64,000 nt of DNA, taken from contig NZ_DF967972.1 of NCBI RefSeq assembly GCF_001050235.1, forward strand, positions 3,051,901 through 3,115,900, in the 5' to 3' direction. The translations under genes and the position numbers were made by a program. This DNA comes from Longilinea arvoryzae (GTDB lineage: Bacteria; Chloroflexota; Anaerolineae; Anaerolineales; Anaerolineaceae). Each line of letters begins with the position of its first letter. Positions within the stretch are counted from its first letter, which is position 1. The notes below the pieces were generated by a model. That model did not search any database. It was not told the DNA's origin and was given only the letters and a program-made list of their open reading frames with translations. Of the stretch, positions 26,701 to 35,848 are shown one piece after another.

Positions 26701-27043
26701 ACTTCCCGTCTCGGCGGAGGCCGATCTCGATTTTTCCATCCGTCACGCGCACCGGATAGGTCGGTGTGGGCGCGACCGCGGGCAGCCGGGTGGCTTTCCC
26801 GGAGCGCACGTCGAAGCGCGCGCCGTGGCGCGGGCAGATCACTTCGAAGCCGTCCAACTCGCCGTCCCCCAGTGGGCCGTGATCGTGCGTGCAGACATCG
26901 CCAATGGCAAAATAAGTGCCGGCAATGTTGAACACCACGACCGGCTGGTCGCCGATGTCGAGAAAAATGCGGTCGCCGTTGGGTAATTCCTCGACTGTGG
27001 CAATTTCGATGAAATCATAAGCAGCCAGATCGATTTCGGTCAT
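26699..27043 (-). CDS. Rieske-type [2Fe-2S] ferredoxin of the SUF locus
   Basis: A 114-residue protein with the two Rieske motifs CTHDHG and CPRHGARFD supplying two Cys and two His ligands. It resembles the ferredoxin component of ring-hydroxylating dioxygenases but no oxygenase is nearby; as last gene of the sufS-sufU unit it may supply electrons for cluster assembly. The ATG at 27043 follows GAGGGGTGATC and was chosen over a GTG at 27049 that overlaps the sufU stop. Confidence 0.92.
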   Translation of the reverse strand: MTEIDLAAYDFIEIATVEELPNGDRIFLDIGDQPVVVFNIAGTYFAIGDVCTHDHGPLGDGELDGFEVICPRHGARFDVRSGKATRLPAVAPTPTYPVRVTDGKIEIGLRRDGK

Positions 27044-27045
27044 GA

Positions 27046-27453
27046 TCACCCCTCAACCAGATCATCGGAGGCTTCGCCCAGGCCGTACACCCCCGCTTTG
27101 AGAACCTTCAACGACAGCAGGGCGCATTTCAAGCGCACCGGCCCCAGCTCGATGCCCAACAGGTCGAGGATATCCTGCTTGTTGAGCTGCTTGACCTCAT
27201 CCAGTGATTTCCCGATGATCGATTCGATCAGCAGATCCGCCGAAGCCTGCGAGATGGCGCAGCCGTGACCGCTGAAAGCCGCTTCGGTGATTTTGTTATT
27301 TTCATCCACCCGCAAATCGATCCGTATGTGATCGCCGCACAGCGGGTTTTCGTCCTCGAATGTGACATCGTGCGGATCCAGTTCGCCTTTGAATTGCGGT
27401 TCTTTATACCGCTCGATGATTACTTCTCGATATAGGTCGTCCATCGAACTCAT
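27046..27453 (-). CDS. sufU: SufU iron-sulfur scaffold / sulfur-transfer protein
   Basis: A 135-residue SufU/IscU-fold protein. The three conserved cysteines lie in NPLCGDH, GHGCAIS and VRLKCALL, with the Asp of CGD also a zinc ligand. In Gram-positive-type SUF systems SufU accepts sulfur from SufS. It starts 5 bp after sufS. Confidence 0.95.
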   Translation of the reverse strand: MSSMDDLYREVIIERYKEPQFKGELDPHDVTFEDENPLCGDHIRIDLRVDENNKITEAAFSGHGCAISQASADLLIESIIGKSLDEVKQLNKQDILDLLGIELGPVRLKCALLSLKVLKAGVYGLGEASDDLVEG

Positions 27454-27458
27454 CCTGC

Positions 27459-28703
27459 CTAAGCGAATAATTTCTTTACACGTTCCAACGATTGGACCAG
27501 GTGGTCGATCTCTGCGCGCGTATTGTAGAGGTAAAAACTGGCGCGCGTGGTCGCCGGCAAATTGTAGCGCTGGTGCAGCGGCATGGCGCAGTGGTGGCCG
27601 GCGCGGACGGCAATGCCGTCCCGATCCAGCAACTGCGAGACATCGTGCGGGTGAATATCGGCCAGCGTGAATGCCGCGACGCCGCCTTTACGATCCGCGG
27701 ACGGGCCAATGACGGTCAGGCCGGTGACCTTGGAAAGCCGGTCAAGCGCGTACTGTGTCAATACATGCTCGTAGGCGGCGATCCGGCCCATCCCAACCCC
27801 GCTCAAATAATCGACTGCCGCGCCCAGGCCAATTCCTTCGGCAATGCAGGAGGTTCCCGCCTCGAATTTATGCGGCAGCGAATTGGCGCTGAAGCTGCGC
27901 AGTTCGACCTTCTTGATCATGTCACCGCCGCCCAGGAAGGGCGGCATGGCATTCAGGATGGCTTCCTTGCCGTATAAAACGCCAATCCCCGTGGGACCGA
28001 CCATTTTGTGTCCCGAGAACGCGTAGAAATCCGCATCAAGATCCTGGACGTCGACCGCGAAATGCGGCGCGGATTGGGCCCCATCGACCAGCGCCACTGC
28101 GCCGGCGGCATGCGCCAGGCGAATGATCTCTTTGGCCGGGTTGATCGTCCCCAGCACGTTCGAAACGTGCGTAAAGGATACCAGTTTCGGATTTTGAGAC
28201 AGCAACTGGCGGTAGATCTCCAGATCGAGCAGACCGTCGTCCGTCGCCGGGATGAATTCGAGCCGGATCTGGCGTTCAGCAGCCAACATTTGCCAGGGCA
28301 CCAGGTTGGAATGATGTTCCATCTCGGTCAAAATGATCAGATCGCCGGCTTTCAGGTTGGCCCTGGCCCAGGTATAGGCCACCAGGTTGATCGATTCGGT
28401 GGTATTGCGGGTGAAGATCACTTCCCGCTCGCTGCGGGCATGAATGAATTTGGCGACTTTCAGGCGAGCTTCTTCGTACATCGCCGTGGCTTCCTCAGCC
28501 AGCACGTGGATCCCGCGGTGGATGTTCGCATTCGAATGCCGGTAATAAGCATTCATGGCTTCGATGACGCTGGCGGGCTTTTGAGATGTTGCGGCTGAAT
28601 CCAGATAGACCAGCGGAACGCCTGGATGAACCTCGCGTTTGAGAATTGGAAAATCCTCTCGAATTCGAGTAATTTCGTCTGGAGTGAGACTGGTTGAATT
28701 CAT
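27459..28703 (-). CDS. sufS: Cysteine desulfurase SufS
   Basis: A PLP-dependent type II cysteine desulfurase of 414 residues that delivers sulfur for iron-sulfur clusters. The PLP lysine is in FSGHKMVGPTG, the aspartate in VDGAQSAPH, and the persulfide-forming Cys in RAGHHCAMPL. It lies between a small unknown gene and sufU on the same strand. Confidence 0.97.
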   Translation of the reverse strand: MNSTSLTPDEITRIREDFPILKREVHPGVPLVYLDSAATSQKPASVIEAMNAYYRHSNANIHRGIHVLAEEATAMYEEARLKVAKFIHARSEREVIFTRNTTESINLVAYTWARANLKAGDLIILTEMEHHSNLVPWQMLAAERQIRLEFIPATDDGLLDLEIYRQLLSQNPKLVSFTHVSNVLGTINPAKEIIRLAHAAGAVALVDGAQSAPHFAVDVQDLDADFYAFSGHKMVGPTGIGVLYGKEAILNAMPPFLGGGDMIKKVELRSFSANSLPHKFEAGTSCIAEGIGLGAAVDYLSGVGMGRIAAYEHVLTQYALDRLSKVTGLTVIGPSADRKGGVAAFTLADIHPHDVSQLLDRDGIAVRAGHHCAMPLHQRYNLPATTRASFYLYNTRAEIDHLVQSLERVKKLFA

Positions 28704-28715
28704 CGTTATTCCGAT

Positions 28716-29000
28716 CTAGAGAATGTCCGCCTTGGACGGCTTGCGTTGTACAGAGCGAATATGGGGTGAAGTGAGTGGATACCAGAGAATATGGTCCGGA
28801 ACCATCCAGCCGTCTGTCAAATAGACATTCGAACGGAATTGCACGGCCACCATTTTCGAATCCACTTGAACGACAATCCCCTTCAGCCAGCCGCGAATAC
28901 GCTGCCCACCTTTCTCATGGTCACAATATACCTCAACTGTATCCCCGACTTCATAAGAATTATCAGAATCGGGAGGGCGCATAAAAGGAACTGGCGACAT
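28716..29000 (-). CDS. Small protein of unknown function in the suf locus
   Basis: A 94-residue soluble protein, rich in beta-strand-forming residues with a run of the type YEVGDTVEVYC...GWLKGIVVQVDSKMVAVQF that reads like a small SH3-like or Tudor-like barrel. I do not recognise the family with certainty. An AGGAG ribosome site and the tight spacing to sufS (12 bp) support a real gene. It comes after a hairpin that ends the sufCBD unit and may have its own extended -10 promoter (TGC-TAAAAT, minus strand, near 29050). Confidence 0.72.
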   Translation of the reverse strand: MSPVPFMRPPDSDNSYEVGDTVEVYCDHEKGGQRIRGWLKGIVVQVDSKMVAVQFRSNVYLTDGWMVPDHILWYPLTSPHIRSVQRKPSKADIL

Positions 29001-29079
29001 ACGCTACTCTCCTACAGGAAAAATACAAACTCAGTGTCATTTATTTTAGCATATCTGCCCTTGAAGGGCATTTTTATGG

Positions 29080-29122
29080 AAAACCCTTCTCCTGTTTTTC
29101 CTTTTGGTCAACAGGAGAAGGG
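29080..29122 (-). terminator. Hairpin terminator after sufD
   Basis: CCCTTCTCCTGTT (29084-29096) and AACAGGAGAAGGG (29110-29122) form a perfect 13-bp stem, followed on the minus strand by TTTTCC. It separates sufCBD from the small-protein/sufS/sufU unit. A second small stem (TGCCC/GGGCA with TTTTT on the plus strand) lies next to it at about 29056-29075. Confidence 0.65.
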
Positions 29123-29151
29123 GTGTATTCCATTTTTAAAGTCCTGTTGGC

Positions 29152-30543
29152 TTATAGGCCAAGATAGGATGCCATCTTGGTATGAATTGCTTCTTGAAAA
29201 CGCTGCCGGACGCCCTCGAAAGGAATGCGTTGCATGATCGGTTCGAAGAAACCCTCGACGATCAGGCGCTCCGCCTCCACTTTTTCGATGCCGCGCGAAC
29301 GCAGGTAAAATACCTGTTCGTTATCGATCTTACCCACCGTGGCCCCGTGGGTGCAGCGGACATCGTCTGCCAGGATCTCCAGCCCGGGGATCGAATCGGC
29401 GCGCGCCTCGTGACTGAGGATCAGGTTTCGGTTGGCCTGATAACCGTCGGTCTTCTGCGCTTCGGGTGCCACATAAATCATCCCCTGCCAGACCGCGCGG
29501 CTTTGATCGATCAGTGCGCCCTTGAACAGCAGATCGCTGGTCGTGTTCGGCGCCAGATGGTTTTGCTGCGAGTCGTAATCCAGGTGCTGGTGATGCTCGG
29601 TGAAGTAGAAGCCCGACATGCGTCCCGAAGCGCCCCTGCCCACCAGGTCGAGGTCAGAGAAATTCTTGGTCAACCGACCGCCAATCGCGCCGAACACCCA
29701 GTCCAGGTTGCCATTGTCGGCCACCTGTACGCGTTCGTGGGTGAAGTTATACATATGCTCGCCAAAGGATTGAAGCTCGACGAAATGCAGGCTGGCATCC
29801 TGACCGACGTAGATTTCGACGGTGCCGGCGTGCATGGATTGGCCATTCTCGGTTGGCGAGGATGATTCGTGCACCAGGGTTGCCGAGGCGCCGTCTTCCA
29901 GCCAGACCAGCACATTGGAAATATGCGCCAGACCCACGCCGGGCGCCCACAACAGACTGTGCAATGGTTGTTCGATCACCACCCCGCGCGGGATGTAGAG
30001 CAGCATACCGGTGTTAGCCAGAGCCAGGGATAAGGCGGCGAATTTTCCCGCTTCCGGTTTCACCATGGCCTTCGCCATGAAGCGGTCCAGAATGGCCGGA
30101 TAGCGCTGCTCGGCGGTCCGGATATCGGTAAACACCACGCCTTTTTGAACCAGCTCTTCCGCCAGGCTGGTTTTCGACCCGCCGGGCATCAGGATCACCT
30201 CGCCGGCATGTTCGCCGTCCGCCATCGGTTTCAAGAGCTGGTCAGGCAGGGGCGCCAGATCCAGATAGGCGCCTCTGGCCGGAATTCGCAGCCCATCCGT
30301 GATGAGCCCGTGCAGATCGGTTCGCCGCCAGGCTTCATCCGTTAACGCCGGCATGGGCAGCAGTTCGAACTGCTCCCAGGCGTGTTGGCGAAATTCGACG
30401 ACCTTCTCGCTGGCATCCTGCGTCGGAATCTGGTCGCGCGTGAAAGGGAATTTCTGAACGACGGGCGTTTCGCCCCGCCGTGTTCGCGTAATGATCTGAG
30501 GTTTTTCGCTCGTCATAAATAAATTGACCTCAACCTTCGGCAT
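29152..30543 (-). CDS. sufD: SUF scaffold subunit SufD
   Basis: A 463-residue beta-helix protein of the SufB/SufD family, partner of SufB and SufC in the assembly scaffold. The C-terminal block around DVRCTHGATVGKIDNEQVFYLRSRGI is typical. Two starts are plausible, 30543 (chosen) and 30516 (MTSEKPQ); neither has a decisive ribosome site. Confidence 0.94.
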   Translation of the reverse strand: MPKVEVNLFMTSEKPQIITRTRRGETPVVQKFPFTRDQIPTQDASEKVVEFRQHAWEQFELLPMPALTDEAWRRTDLHGLITDGLRIPARGAYLDLAPLPDQLLKPMADGEHAGEVILMPGGSKTSLAEELVQKGVVFTDIRTAEQRYPAILDRFMAKAMVKPEAGKFAALSLALANTGMLLYIPRGVVIEQPLHSLLWAPGVGLAHISNVLVWLEDGASATLVHESSSPTENGQSMHAGTVEIYVGQDASLHFVELQSFGEHMYNFTHERVQVADNGNLDWVFGAIGGRLTKNFSDLDLVGRGASGRMSGFYFTEHHQHLDYDSQQNHLAPNTTSDLLFKGALIDQSRAVWQGMIYVAPEAQKTDGYQANRNLILSHEARADSIPGLEILADDVRCTHGATVGKIDNEQVFYLRSRGIEKVEAERLIVEGFFEPIMQRIPFEGVRQRFQEAIHTKMASYLGL

Positions 30544-30573
30544 ACTTCCAGGGCAGCCGCCCCGTTTATTCGA

Positions 30574-31986
30574 TTAACCAACCGAACCTTCCATTTGAAG
30601 CTGGATCAGGCGGTTCATTTCCACAGCATATTCCATCGGCAGCTCTTTGACCAGCGGCTCGATGAAGCCCGAAACAACCATGGTGGTCGCTTCTTCCTCG
30701 GACAACCCGCGGCTCATCAGGTAGAACAACTGCTCCTCACCTACCTTGGAAACAGAGGCCTCGTGGCCAATGCTCACGTCCTCTTCATCAACTTCGATGA
30801 CCGGATAGGTATCCGAGCGCGATTGCGGATCGAGCAGCAAAGCATCGCAGACCACATTGGAGCGCACATTGGTCGCGCCAGGATAGACTTTGACCATACC
30901 GCGATAGGAAGCCCGCCCGTTGGCCTTGCTGATGGATTTGGAAGTGATCTTGCTGCTGGTGTTGGGCGCAAAATGGATCATCTTGCCGCCGGCGTCCTGA
31001 ACCTGTCCGGGACCGGCGAACGCCATGGAAAGAATCTCGCCGTGAGCGCCCTCGCCGACCAGGTAACAGGAAGGATATTTCATCGTCACCTTCGAGCCCA
31101 GATTGGCGTCCACCCATTCCATCGTGCCGCCTTCGTGCACCATGGCGCGCTGGGTGACCAGGTTATACACGTTGGTCGACCAGTTTTGGATGGTCGAGTA
31201 GCGCACGCGCGCGCCCTTCTTGACGATGATCTCGATCACACCGCTGTGGAACGAGTTCGTCGAATACTGCGGAGCCGTGCAGCCTTCCACGTAGTGCACC
31301 TGGGCGCCCTCGTCGGCGATGATCAGGCTGCGTTCGAACTGCCCGATGTTGGCGATGTTCAAACGGAAGTAGGCCTGCAAAGGCAGATCCACCTTCACAC
31401 CTTTGGGCACATAGACGAACGACCCGCCGGACCAGACCGCGCTGTTCAGGGCAGCGAATTTGTTATCCTCAATGGGAATGACCGTGCCAAAATGCTCGCG
31501 GAAAATATCCGGATACTGGCGCAGGCCGTCCTCGATGCTCAGGAAGATGACGCCCTGTTTGGACAGTTGTTCCTGGATGGAGTGATAGACCATTTCCGAT
31601 TCATACTGCGCGCCGACGCCCGCCAGGAACTTGCGTTCCGCTTCGGGAATGCCCAGACGGTCGAAGGTTTTCTTGATCGAATCGGGCACATCATCCCAAT
31701 TCTTTCCGGCGGCCTCCATCGGGCGCACATAATAGTAAATCTCATCCAGGTTCAGGCCGGAGATATCCGCACCCCAGGTGGGCATCGGACGCTTTTGGAA
31801 ATGCGCCAACGCTTTCAGGCGGAAATCCAGCATCCATTGCGGTTCGCCTTTTTGGGCGGAAATCTGCCGGACGACATTTTCATCCAGACCTTTGCGGGTC
31901 TTAAAAACCGAAACATCGGGATCGCTAAACCCGTATTTATATTCGCCAAGACCTTCCAGGATTTTCTCTTCGGATGTGGAACCCAT
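30574..31986 (-). CDS. sufB: SUF scaffold subunit SufB
   Basis: A 470-residue SufB with the N-terminal [19 protein letters not shown], the [12 protein letters not shown] segment holding the cluster-related cysteine, and the C-terminal [27 protein letters not shown] block. The ATG at 31986 sits behind GAAGGAGGA; the upstream TTG at 32001 is rejected. Second gene of sufCBD. Confidence 0.97.
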   Translation of the reverse strand: MGSTSEEKILEGLGEYKYGFSDPDVSVFKTRKGLDENVVRQISAQKGEPQWMLDFRLKALAHFQKRPMPTWGADISGLNLDEIYYYVRPMEAAGKNWDDVPDSIKKTFDRLGIPEAERKFLAGVGAQYESEMVYHSIQEQLSKQGVIFLSIEDGLRQYPDIFREHFGTVIPIEDNKFAALNSAVWSGGSFVYVPKGVKVDLPLQAYFRLNIANIGQFERSLIIADEGAQVHYVEGCTAPQYSTNSFHSGVIEIIVKKGARVRYSTIQNWSTNVYNLVTQRAMVHEGGTMEWVDANLGSKVTMKYPSCYLVGEGAHGEILSMAFAGPGQVQDAGGKMIHFAPNTSSKITSKSISKANGRASYRGMVKVYPGATNVRSNVVCDALLLDPQSRSDTYPVIEVDEEDVSIGHEASVSKVGEEQLFYLMSRGLSEEEATTMVVSGFIEPLVKELPMEYAVEMNRLIQLQMEGSVG

Positions 31987-32018
31987 AAAATCCTCCTTCA
32001 AACGGCCAAAACCGTTAA

Positions 32019-32795
32019 TCAGGCTGCGGCGCCGTTCTCGAGTCTTTCACGCACCCATTCATAGCCGTGCTCTTCAAGGTGCAAAGCCAGTTCGGCATCG
32101 CCCGATTCGACGATGCGGCCGTCCATCATGACATGGACGACATCCGGCTTGATATAGTTCAAAATCCGTTGGTAGTGCGTGATCACAAGCACACCCAGGT
32201 CCGGGCCGCGAAGCGCGTTCACGCCTTCCGATACGATTCGAAGCGCGTCGATATCCAGGCCCGAATCCGTTTCATCCAGAATGGCAATGCCCGGTTTGAG
32301 CATGGCCATCTGTAGAATTTCCGCGCGCTTCTTCTCGCCGCCAGAAAAACCTTCATTGAGATAGCGGCCTGCAAAAGCAGGATCCATCTTCAAATAAGCC
32401 ATTTTCTCTTTCAACAGTTTGCGGAACTCGGGGATCGGAATACCCTTGTCCTCCGGGTTTTCAGCGCGGCGGCGAGCATTCACGGCTGAACGCAGGAAAT
32501 TGGCCACGGTTACGCCCGGGATGGAAACCGGGTATTGAAAAGCCAGGAAGATACCGATCCGGCTGCGGGCATCGGGCGACAATCCAAGAATGTTGGTATC
32601 GCCGAACAAAACTTCACCTTCCGTAACTTCATAAGAAGGGTGGCCCATTAAAGTGTAAGCCAGCGTTGATTTACCGGTGCCGTTGGGGCCCATGATTGCA
32701 TGCACTTCGCCCTGCGGAATCGTTAAATTAAGACCTTTTACGATCTCTTTTCCGGCAATACTAACATGCAGGTTGCGAATAGTCAGGTCCGACAT
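32019..32795 (-). CDS. sufC: SUF ATPase SufC
   Basis: A 258-residue ABC-type ATPase that drives the SufBD scaffold. Walker [10 protein letters not shown], the SufC-type signature [14 protein letters not shown] and Walker [11 protein letters not shown] are intact. The ATG at 32795 follows AAGGAG; the open frame upstream to 32864 is not conserved. First gene of the suf unit, 81 bp from the promoter at 32876-32904. Confidence 0.97.
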   Translation of the reverse strand: MSDLTIRNLHVSIAGKEIVKGLNLTIPQGEVHAIMGPNGTGKSTLAYTLMGHPSYEVTEGEVLFGDTNILGLSPDARSRIGIFLAFQYPVSIPGVTVANFLRSAVNARRRAENPEDKGIPIPEFRKLLKEKMAYLKMDPAFAGRYLNEGFSGGEKKRAEILQMAMLKPGIAILDETDSGLDIDALRIVSEGVNALRGPDLGVLVITHYQRILNYIKPDVVHVMMDGRIVESGDAELALHLEEHGYEWVRERLENGAAA

Positions 32796-32875
32796 CGAAG
32801 CATAACTCCTTAATAAAAGTTCAACCTCAGCGCCAGTAAATCCCGGGAGAACCATTCTCCCCACTGGCAGACCCG

Positions 32876-32904
32876 ATTATAGCACACCCCCGTAAAAGGG
32901 TCAA
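32876..32904 (-). promoter_or_regulatory. Promoter of the sufCBD unit
   Basis: On the minus strand TTGACC (32904-32899) and TATAAT (32881-32876) are separated by exactly 17 bp. An AATAT-N5-ATATT inverted repeat (32903-32917) overlaps the upstream edge of the -35 and could be a regulator site. The remainder of the 437-bp divergent region (32796-33232) holds no gene. Confidence 0.75.
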
Positions 32905-33170
32905 TATTTTATATATTATTCTAGTTTATTGCGATAATGTTTCATGCCGGTCTTTCCCCCAACCTGCCCCCATGAAGGCAGTCAAAATCAAGTGAAGGCT
33001 GCCAAATTATCCCTTTCTACCCGATTTGATGGACCGTCCAGGGAGAGTAGATCCGATGCTGGGGTTGTGGCGGACGTCGCGCACCTAATTTTTTCTAGAG
33101 CAAAACCAATTTATTATCCCGGGCTCTCAAGAGATCCATTAGCGAATATTTAGGATAAAAATCTAGTATA

Positions 33171-33200
33171 TTGACATATTTCGATCGCCTGTGATATACT
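33171..33200 (+). promoter_or_regulatory. Promoter of the SufR-like regulator
   Basis: TTGACA (33171-33176) and TATACT (33195-33200) are separated by 18 bp, 33 bp before the start codon. It diverges from the suf promoter. Confidence 0.65.
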
Positions 33201-33232
33201 GCCGTATGGATAGGAATGAATTGTAGGTAAAA

Positions 33233-33871
33233 ATGCCTATGAAAAGCACACGTGATCGAATTTTACAAACCCTGTTAGGAAACCCACGCGCAACCATCAC
33301 GGATCTGGCGGACGCGGTTGGCATCAACGCCATATCGGTACGCCATCATCTCACCAGTCTGCAGGCCGAAGGGCTTGTCAATGCCGAGGAAGAGCGCCAC
33401 GGCGTCGGCCGCCCACGCCTGGTCTATTTTCTAACCGAAAAGGGCCTGGAGCGTTTCCCGACCAATTATCTGCGCCTGACGAACCGGCTGCTTGACCAGA
33501 TCAAGGAAAGCCTGCCTGCCCCGGTGGTCAACAAGATCTTCACGGAGATCGCAGTGGATCTGGCCTCCAGTGTGAAGCGCGAAGCGCGCGGTATGAACAT
33601 CGAAGAGCGTTTGGATCTGATCCAAAAATTACTCGGTGAAGAGGGCTTTTCGGTCCAATGGGAAAAGCAGGGTTCGCAATATCAAATTCACGAAATTACC
33701 TGCCCGTATTATCACGTGGGTCAGAGCCACCCCGAAGTCTGCAACGTGGATCAGACCCTGATCTCCACGGTTTTGGAGATTCCCGCCGAAAAGATCCAGT
33801 GTGTGCTGCGTGGGGATACCCACTGCACTTACGTGATTCAAGGTTTGGCAGAAAACAAATCGGAGAATTAG
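33233..33871 (+). CDS. sufR: SufR-like iron-sulfur transcriptional regulator
   Basis: A 212-residue protein with an N-terminal winged helix-turn-helix (about 5-75, ITDLADAVGINAISVRHHL) and a C-terminal region carrying four cysteines: C-x12-C in TCPYYHVGQSHPEVC and C-x7-C in QCVLRGDTHC. This layout matches cyanobacterial-type SufR repressors, which bind a [4Fe-4S] cluster and repress suf genes when clusters are plentiful. Divergent placement from sufCBD supports that job. The exact cysteine spacing of known SufR was not compared by alignment. Confidence 0.83.
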   Translation: MPMKSTRDRILQTLLGNPRATITDLADAVGINAISVRHHLTSLQAEGLVNAEEERHGVGRPRLVYFLTEKGLERFPTNYLRLTNRLLDQIKESLPAPVVNKIFTEIAVDLASSVKREARGMNIEERLDLIQKLLGEEGFSVQWEKQGSQYQIHEITCPYYHVGQSHPEVCNVDQTLISTVLEIPAEKIQCVLRGDTHCTYVIQGLAENKSEN

Positions 33872-33873
33872 CC

Positions 33874-34227
33874 ATGTTCAACGGACAACCCGGCACCAAC
33901 CGGCCCCCCTGGGGCGCGGAAGCCGATCATCCCGAACAGTGCGAACAGCTTCGCGCCAAGTTGAGTGAAATTGTCGATCCGGAGATTGGTTTGAATATCA
34001 TTCAACTCGGATTGATTCGCGACGTCCGCATCGACCCCGATCAGACCGTCCTCAAAATGATCCTGACCACCCCCTTCTGCCCGTATGGCCCGGCCATGCT
34101 CGAAACGACCCGCCAGAAAGCAGAAGAAGCCTTGAACCTGCCGGTCGTAATCGACCTGGGCCTGGAAGCCTGGGACTTCTCCATGATGGAAGAAGGCCTG
34201 GGCGGAGATTGGGGACTTTATTCTTGA
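33874..34227 (+). CDS. sufT: MIP18/PaaD-domain iron-sulfur maturation protein (SufT-like)
   Basis: A 117-residue DUF59 protein: SEIVDPEIGLNIIQLGLI followed by LKMILTTPFCPYGPAML with the conserved reactive Cys. Such proteins help cluster maturation or carrier functions beside SUF systems. It starts 2 bp after the regulator gene at an ATG with GGAGAATT ahead, so the two are co-transcribed. The larger open frame from 33658 overlaps the regulator and is rejected. Confidence 0.87.
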   Translation: MFNGQPGTNRPPWGAEADHPEQCEQLRAKLSEIVDPEIGLNIIQLGLIRDVRIDPDQTVLKMILTTPFCPYGPAMLETTRQKAEEALNLPVVIDLGLEAWDFSMMEEGLGGDWGLYS

Positions 34228-34240
34228 GATCAGATCGATA

Positions 34241-34268
34241 AAAATCGGGCCAAAAGGCCCGATTTTTT
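34241..34268. terminator. Bidirectional terminator
   Basis: AAAATCGGGCC and GGCCCGATTTT form an 11-bp stem with an AAAA loop and a T-run on the plus strand; it sits between two convergent genes and serves both. Confidence 0.88.
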
Positions 34269-34274
34269 GATTTC

Positions 34275-34631
34275 TCACTGCAACGATCGAAATAATTCCT
34301 CGTCAACCCGGAATAGCGTCGACAGCTTATAAGCCAATCCAAAATTACCGGTTACTCGAAGCTTACCCTGCATATATGCGCGAGTTATATCCAGCTTTCC
34401 GGAAAAAATATCCAGAATATCCTGCGCATCCGCGTGGAGGGTTAAGGTCGGAGATTCCGGCGGCAGTCCGGCCACAACGCTAATTTTTTGGTCTTGAATG
34501 GTCACGGTCCAATCGCCGCCCTTTTCACCGCTCAAGGCAAAGTGGGTTATGGCATCGATCCCGGATGCTTTTTCCGGAATAAAGGCGCGCGGCAGCGCAT
34601 TGAATAATTTCTGCAGGGGTACATCGCTCAC
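34275..34631 (-). CDS. SCP2 sterol-carrier-domain protein
   Basis: A 118-residue SCP2-like protein with the pattern DWTVTIQDQKISVVAGLPPESPTLTLHADAQDILDIFSGKLD...AYMQGKLRVTGN, typical of bacterial lipid-binding or alkyl-sulfatase-tail domains. It probably binds a hydrophobic ligand in the cytoplasm. The GTG at 34631 has a strong AGGAGGATC ribosome site; the open frame to 34727 is not conserved. No functional link to neighbours is apparent. Confidence 0.8.
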   Translation of the reverse strand: MSDVPLQKLFNALPRAFIPEKASGIDAITHFALSGEKGGDWTVTIQDQKISVVAGLPPESPTLTLHADAQDILDIFSGKLDITRAYMQGKLRVTGNFGLAYKLSTLFRVDEELFRSLQ

Positions 34632-34757
34632 GGGTTGATCCTCCTGGTATGATTTTACCCGGTTATTTCCTGTTCTCGAAGCGATCTTTTGTCTTTTTGA
34701 AGTTTCTTTCAGGTGGATCACGACCATTTCGGATCAATGGACGGGTCTTCAAAGGCA

Positions 34758-34786
34758 TTGACAAATCGTTTTTAATATGATATTTT
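34758..34786 (+). promoter_or_regulatory. Promoter of the LacI-family regulator gene
   Basis: TTGACA (34758-34763) is followed after 17 bp by TATTTT (34781-34786). The operator palindrome begins 35 bp downstream of the first base of TTGACA, the same geometry as at the opposite end of the locus. Confidence 0.6.
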
Positions 34787-34792
34787 TATTAT

Positions 34793-34810
34793 AACGATTG
34801 CGCAATCGTT
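34793..34810. promoter_or_regulatory. LacI-family operator, perfect 18-bp palindrome
   Basis: AACGATTGCGCAATCGTT is its own reverse complement with the central CG of LacI-type sites. It lies 24 bp before the regulator start, so the gene is probably autoregulated. An almost identical site lies at 43817-43834. Confidence 0.85.
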
Positions 34811-34834
34811 TGCGCAGAAAGAATAGATTCCCGT

Positions 34835-35848
34835 ATGCCCCGTGTAACGATCAAAGATGTAGCTCGCGCGGCCCAGGTATCCATCACCACAGTATCCCAT
34901 GTGGTGAACAACACCCGCTTTGTCGATCCGGCCACCAAGCAACGGGTCCTGACCGCGCTCGAGGAACTGGGCTACCAGCCGAATAGTCTGGCGCGCAGCC
35001 TGCGAAGCGGCGTTACGAGGACGATCGGCCTGGTTGTACCGGATGCATCCAACCTCTTCTTTGCGGATGTCGCCCGAAAAATCGAGGATATCGGCTTTCA
35101 ACAGGGTTACAGCGTCATCCTGTGCAACAGCGACAACAACCCGGGTAAGCAAAGCCGGTACATCAACACCCTGCTGGCAAAACAGGTGGACGGGGTGATC
35201 TTCATCTCTTCTGGCAGCGAGCCGGACGACTTGATGCGGTTGGTGGAGAACAATATTCCTGTGGTGGTGGCGGATCGCGATGTCCCACTGGAACTGGCAG
35301 ATGTCGTTCTCCTGGACAATGAACAGGCGGGCTATGATGCGACGAAACACCTGATCAATCTGGGCCACCGCTTTATCGCCTGCATCACCGGCCCCAATCA
35401 CCTTGCGCCCAGCATGCAGCGCTTCGAAGGCTATAAACGCTGCCTGAAAGAAAACGGAATTGACTTCGATCCGAAATTGATCGAGATGGGCGATTTTCGA
35501 TTTCCGAGTGGCGAAGAGGCCATGCAGCGACTGCTTTCATCCTCCTCTCGCGCCACTGCCGTGTTTGTTCTAAACGATATGATGGCCATCGGCGCCATGT
35601 CGGCCGCGCACAAAGCCGGCCTTTCCATCCCGAAGGATATTTCGATCATCGGCTTTGATGATATCGAGATCGACGCAGCAATTACCCCGGCATTGACCAC
35701 CATGGCTCAACCCATCGAAGAAATGGCGCAGTACGCCATGAATTTGCTGATCGAACATCTGGTCGGTAAAAAGCACGAATTGAACCAACGAATCATTCTC
35801 ACCTCCAGGTTGATCAAACGCGATTCCACCGCCCGGTGGGAAGAATAG
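34835..35848 (+). CDS. LacI-family transcriptional regulator (RbsR-like)
   Basis: A 337-residue repressor: N-terminal LacI helix-turn-helix (TIKDVARAAQVSITTVSHVVNN), hinge helix LARSLRSG, then a periplasmic-binding-like ligand domain (GLVVPDASNLFFADV...). The ligand is probably a sugar or nucleoside, since ribokinase follows immediately and a BMP-type importer lies opposite. Both the regulator promoter and the transporter promoter carry its presumed 18-bp site. Confidence 0.93.
   Translation: MPRVTIKDVARAAQVSITTVSHVVNNTRFVDPATKQRVLTALEELGYQPNSLARSLRSGVTRTIGLVVPDASNLFFADVARKIEDIGFQQGYSVILCNSDNNPGKQSRYINTLLAKQVDGVIFISSGSEPDDLMRLVENNIPVVVADRDVPLELADVVLLDNEQAGYDATKHLINLGHRFIACITGPNHLAPSMQRFEGYKRCLKENGIDFDPKLIEMGDFRFPSGEEAMQRLLSSSSRATAVFVLNDMMAIGAMSAAHKAGLSIPKDISIIGFDDIEIDAAITPALTTMAQPIEEMAQYAMNLLIEHLVGKKHELNQRIILTSRLIKRDSTARWEE

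Noticed and set aside
30595-32064. 489-codon plus-strand frame opposite sufB
   Set aside because: Antisense shadow without ribosome site or motifs.
32944-33153. 69-codon plus-strand frame in the suf divergent region
   Set aside because: It lies in the region of the two divergent promoters, has no ribosome site and no family resemblance.
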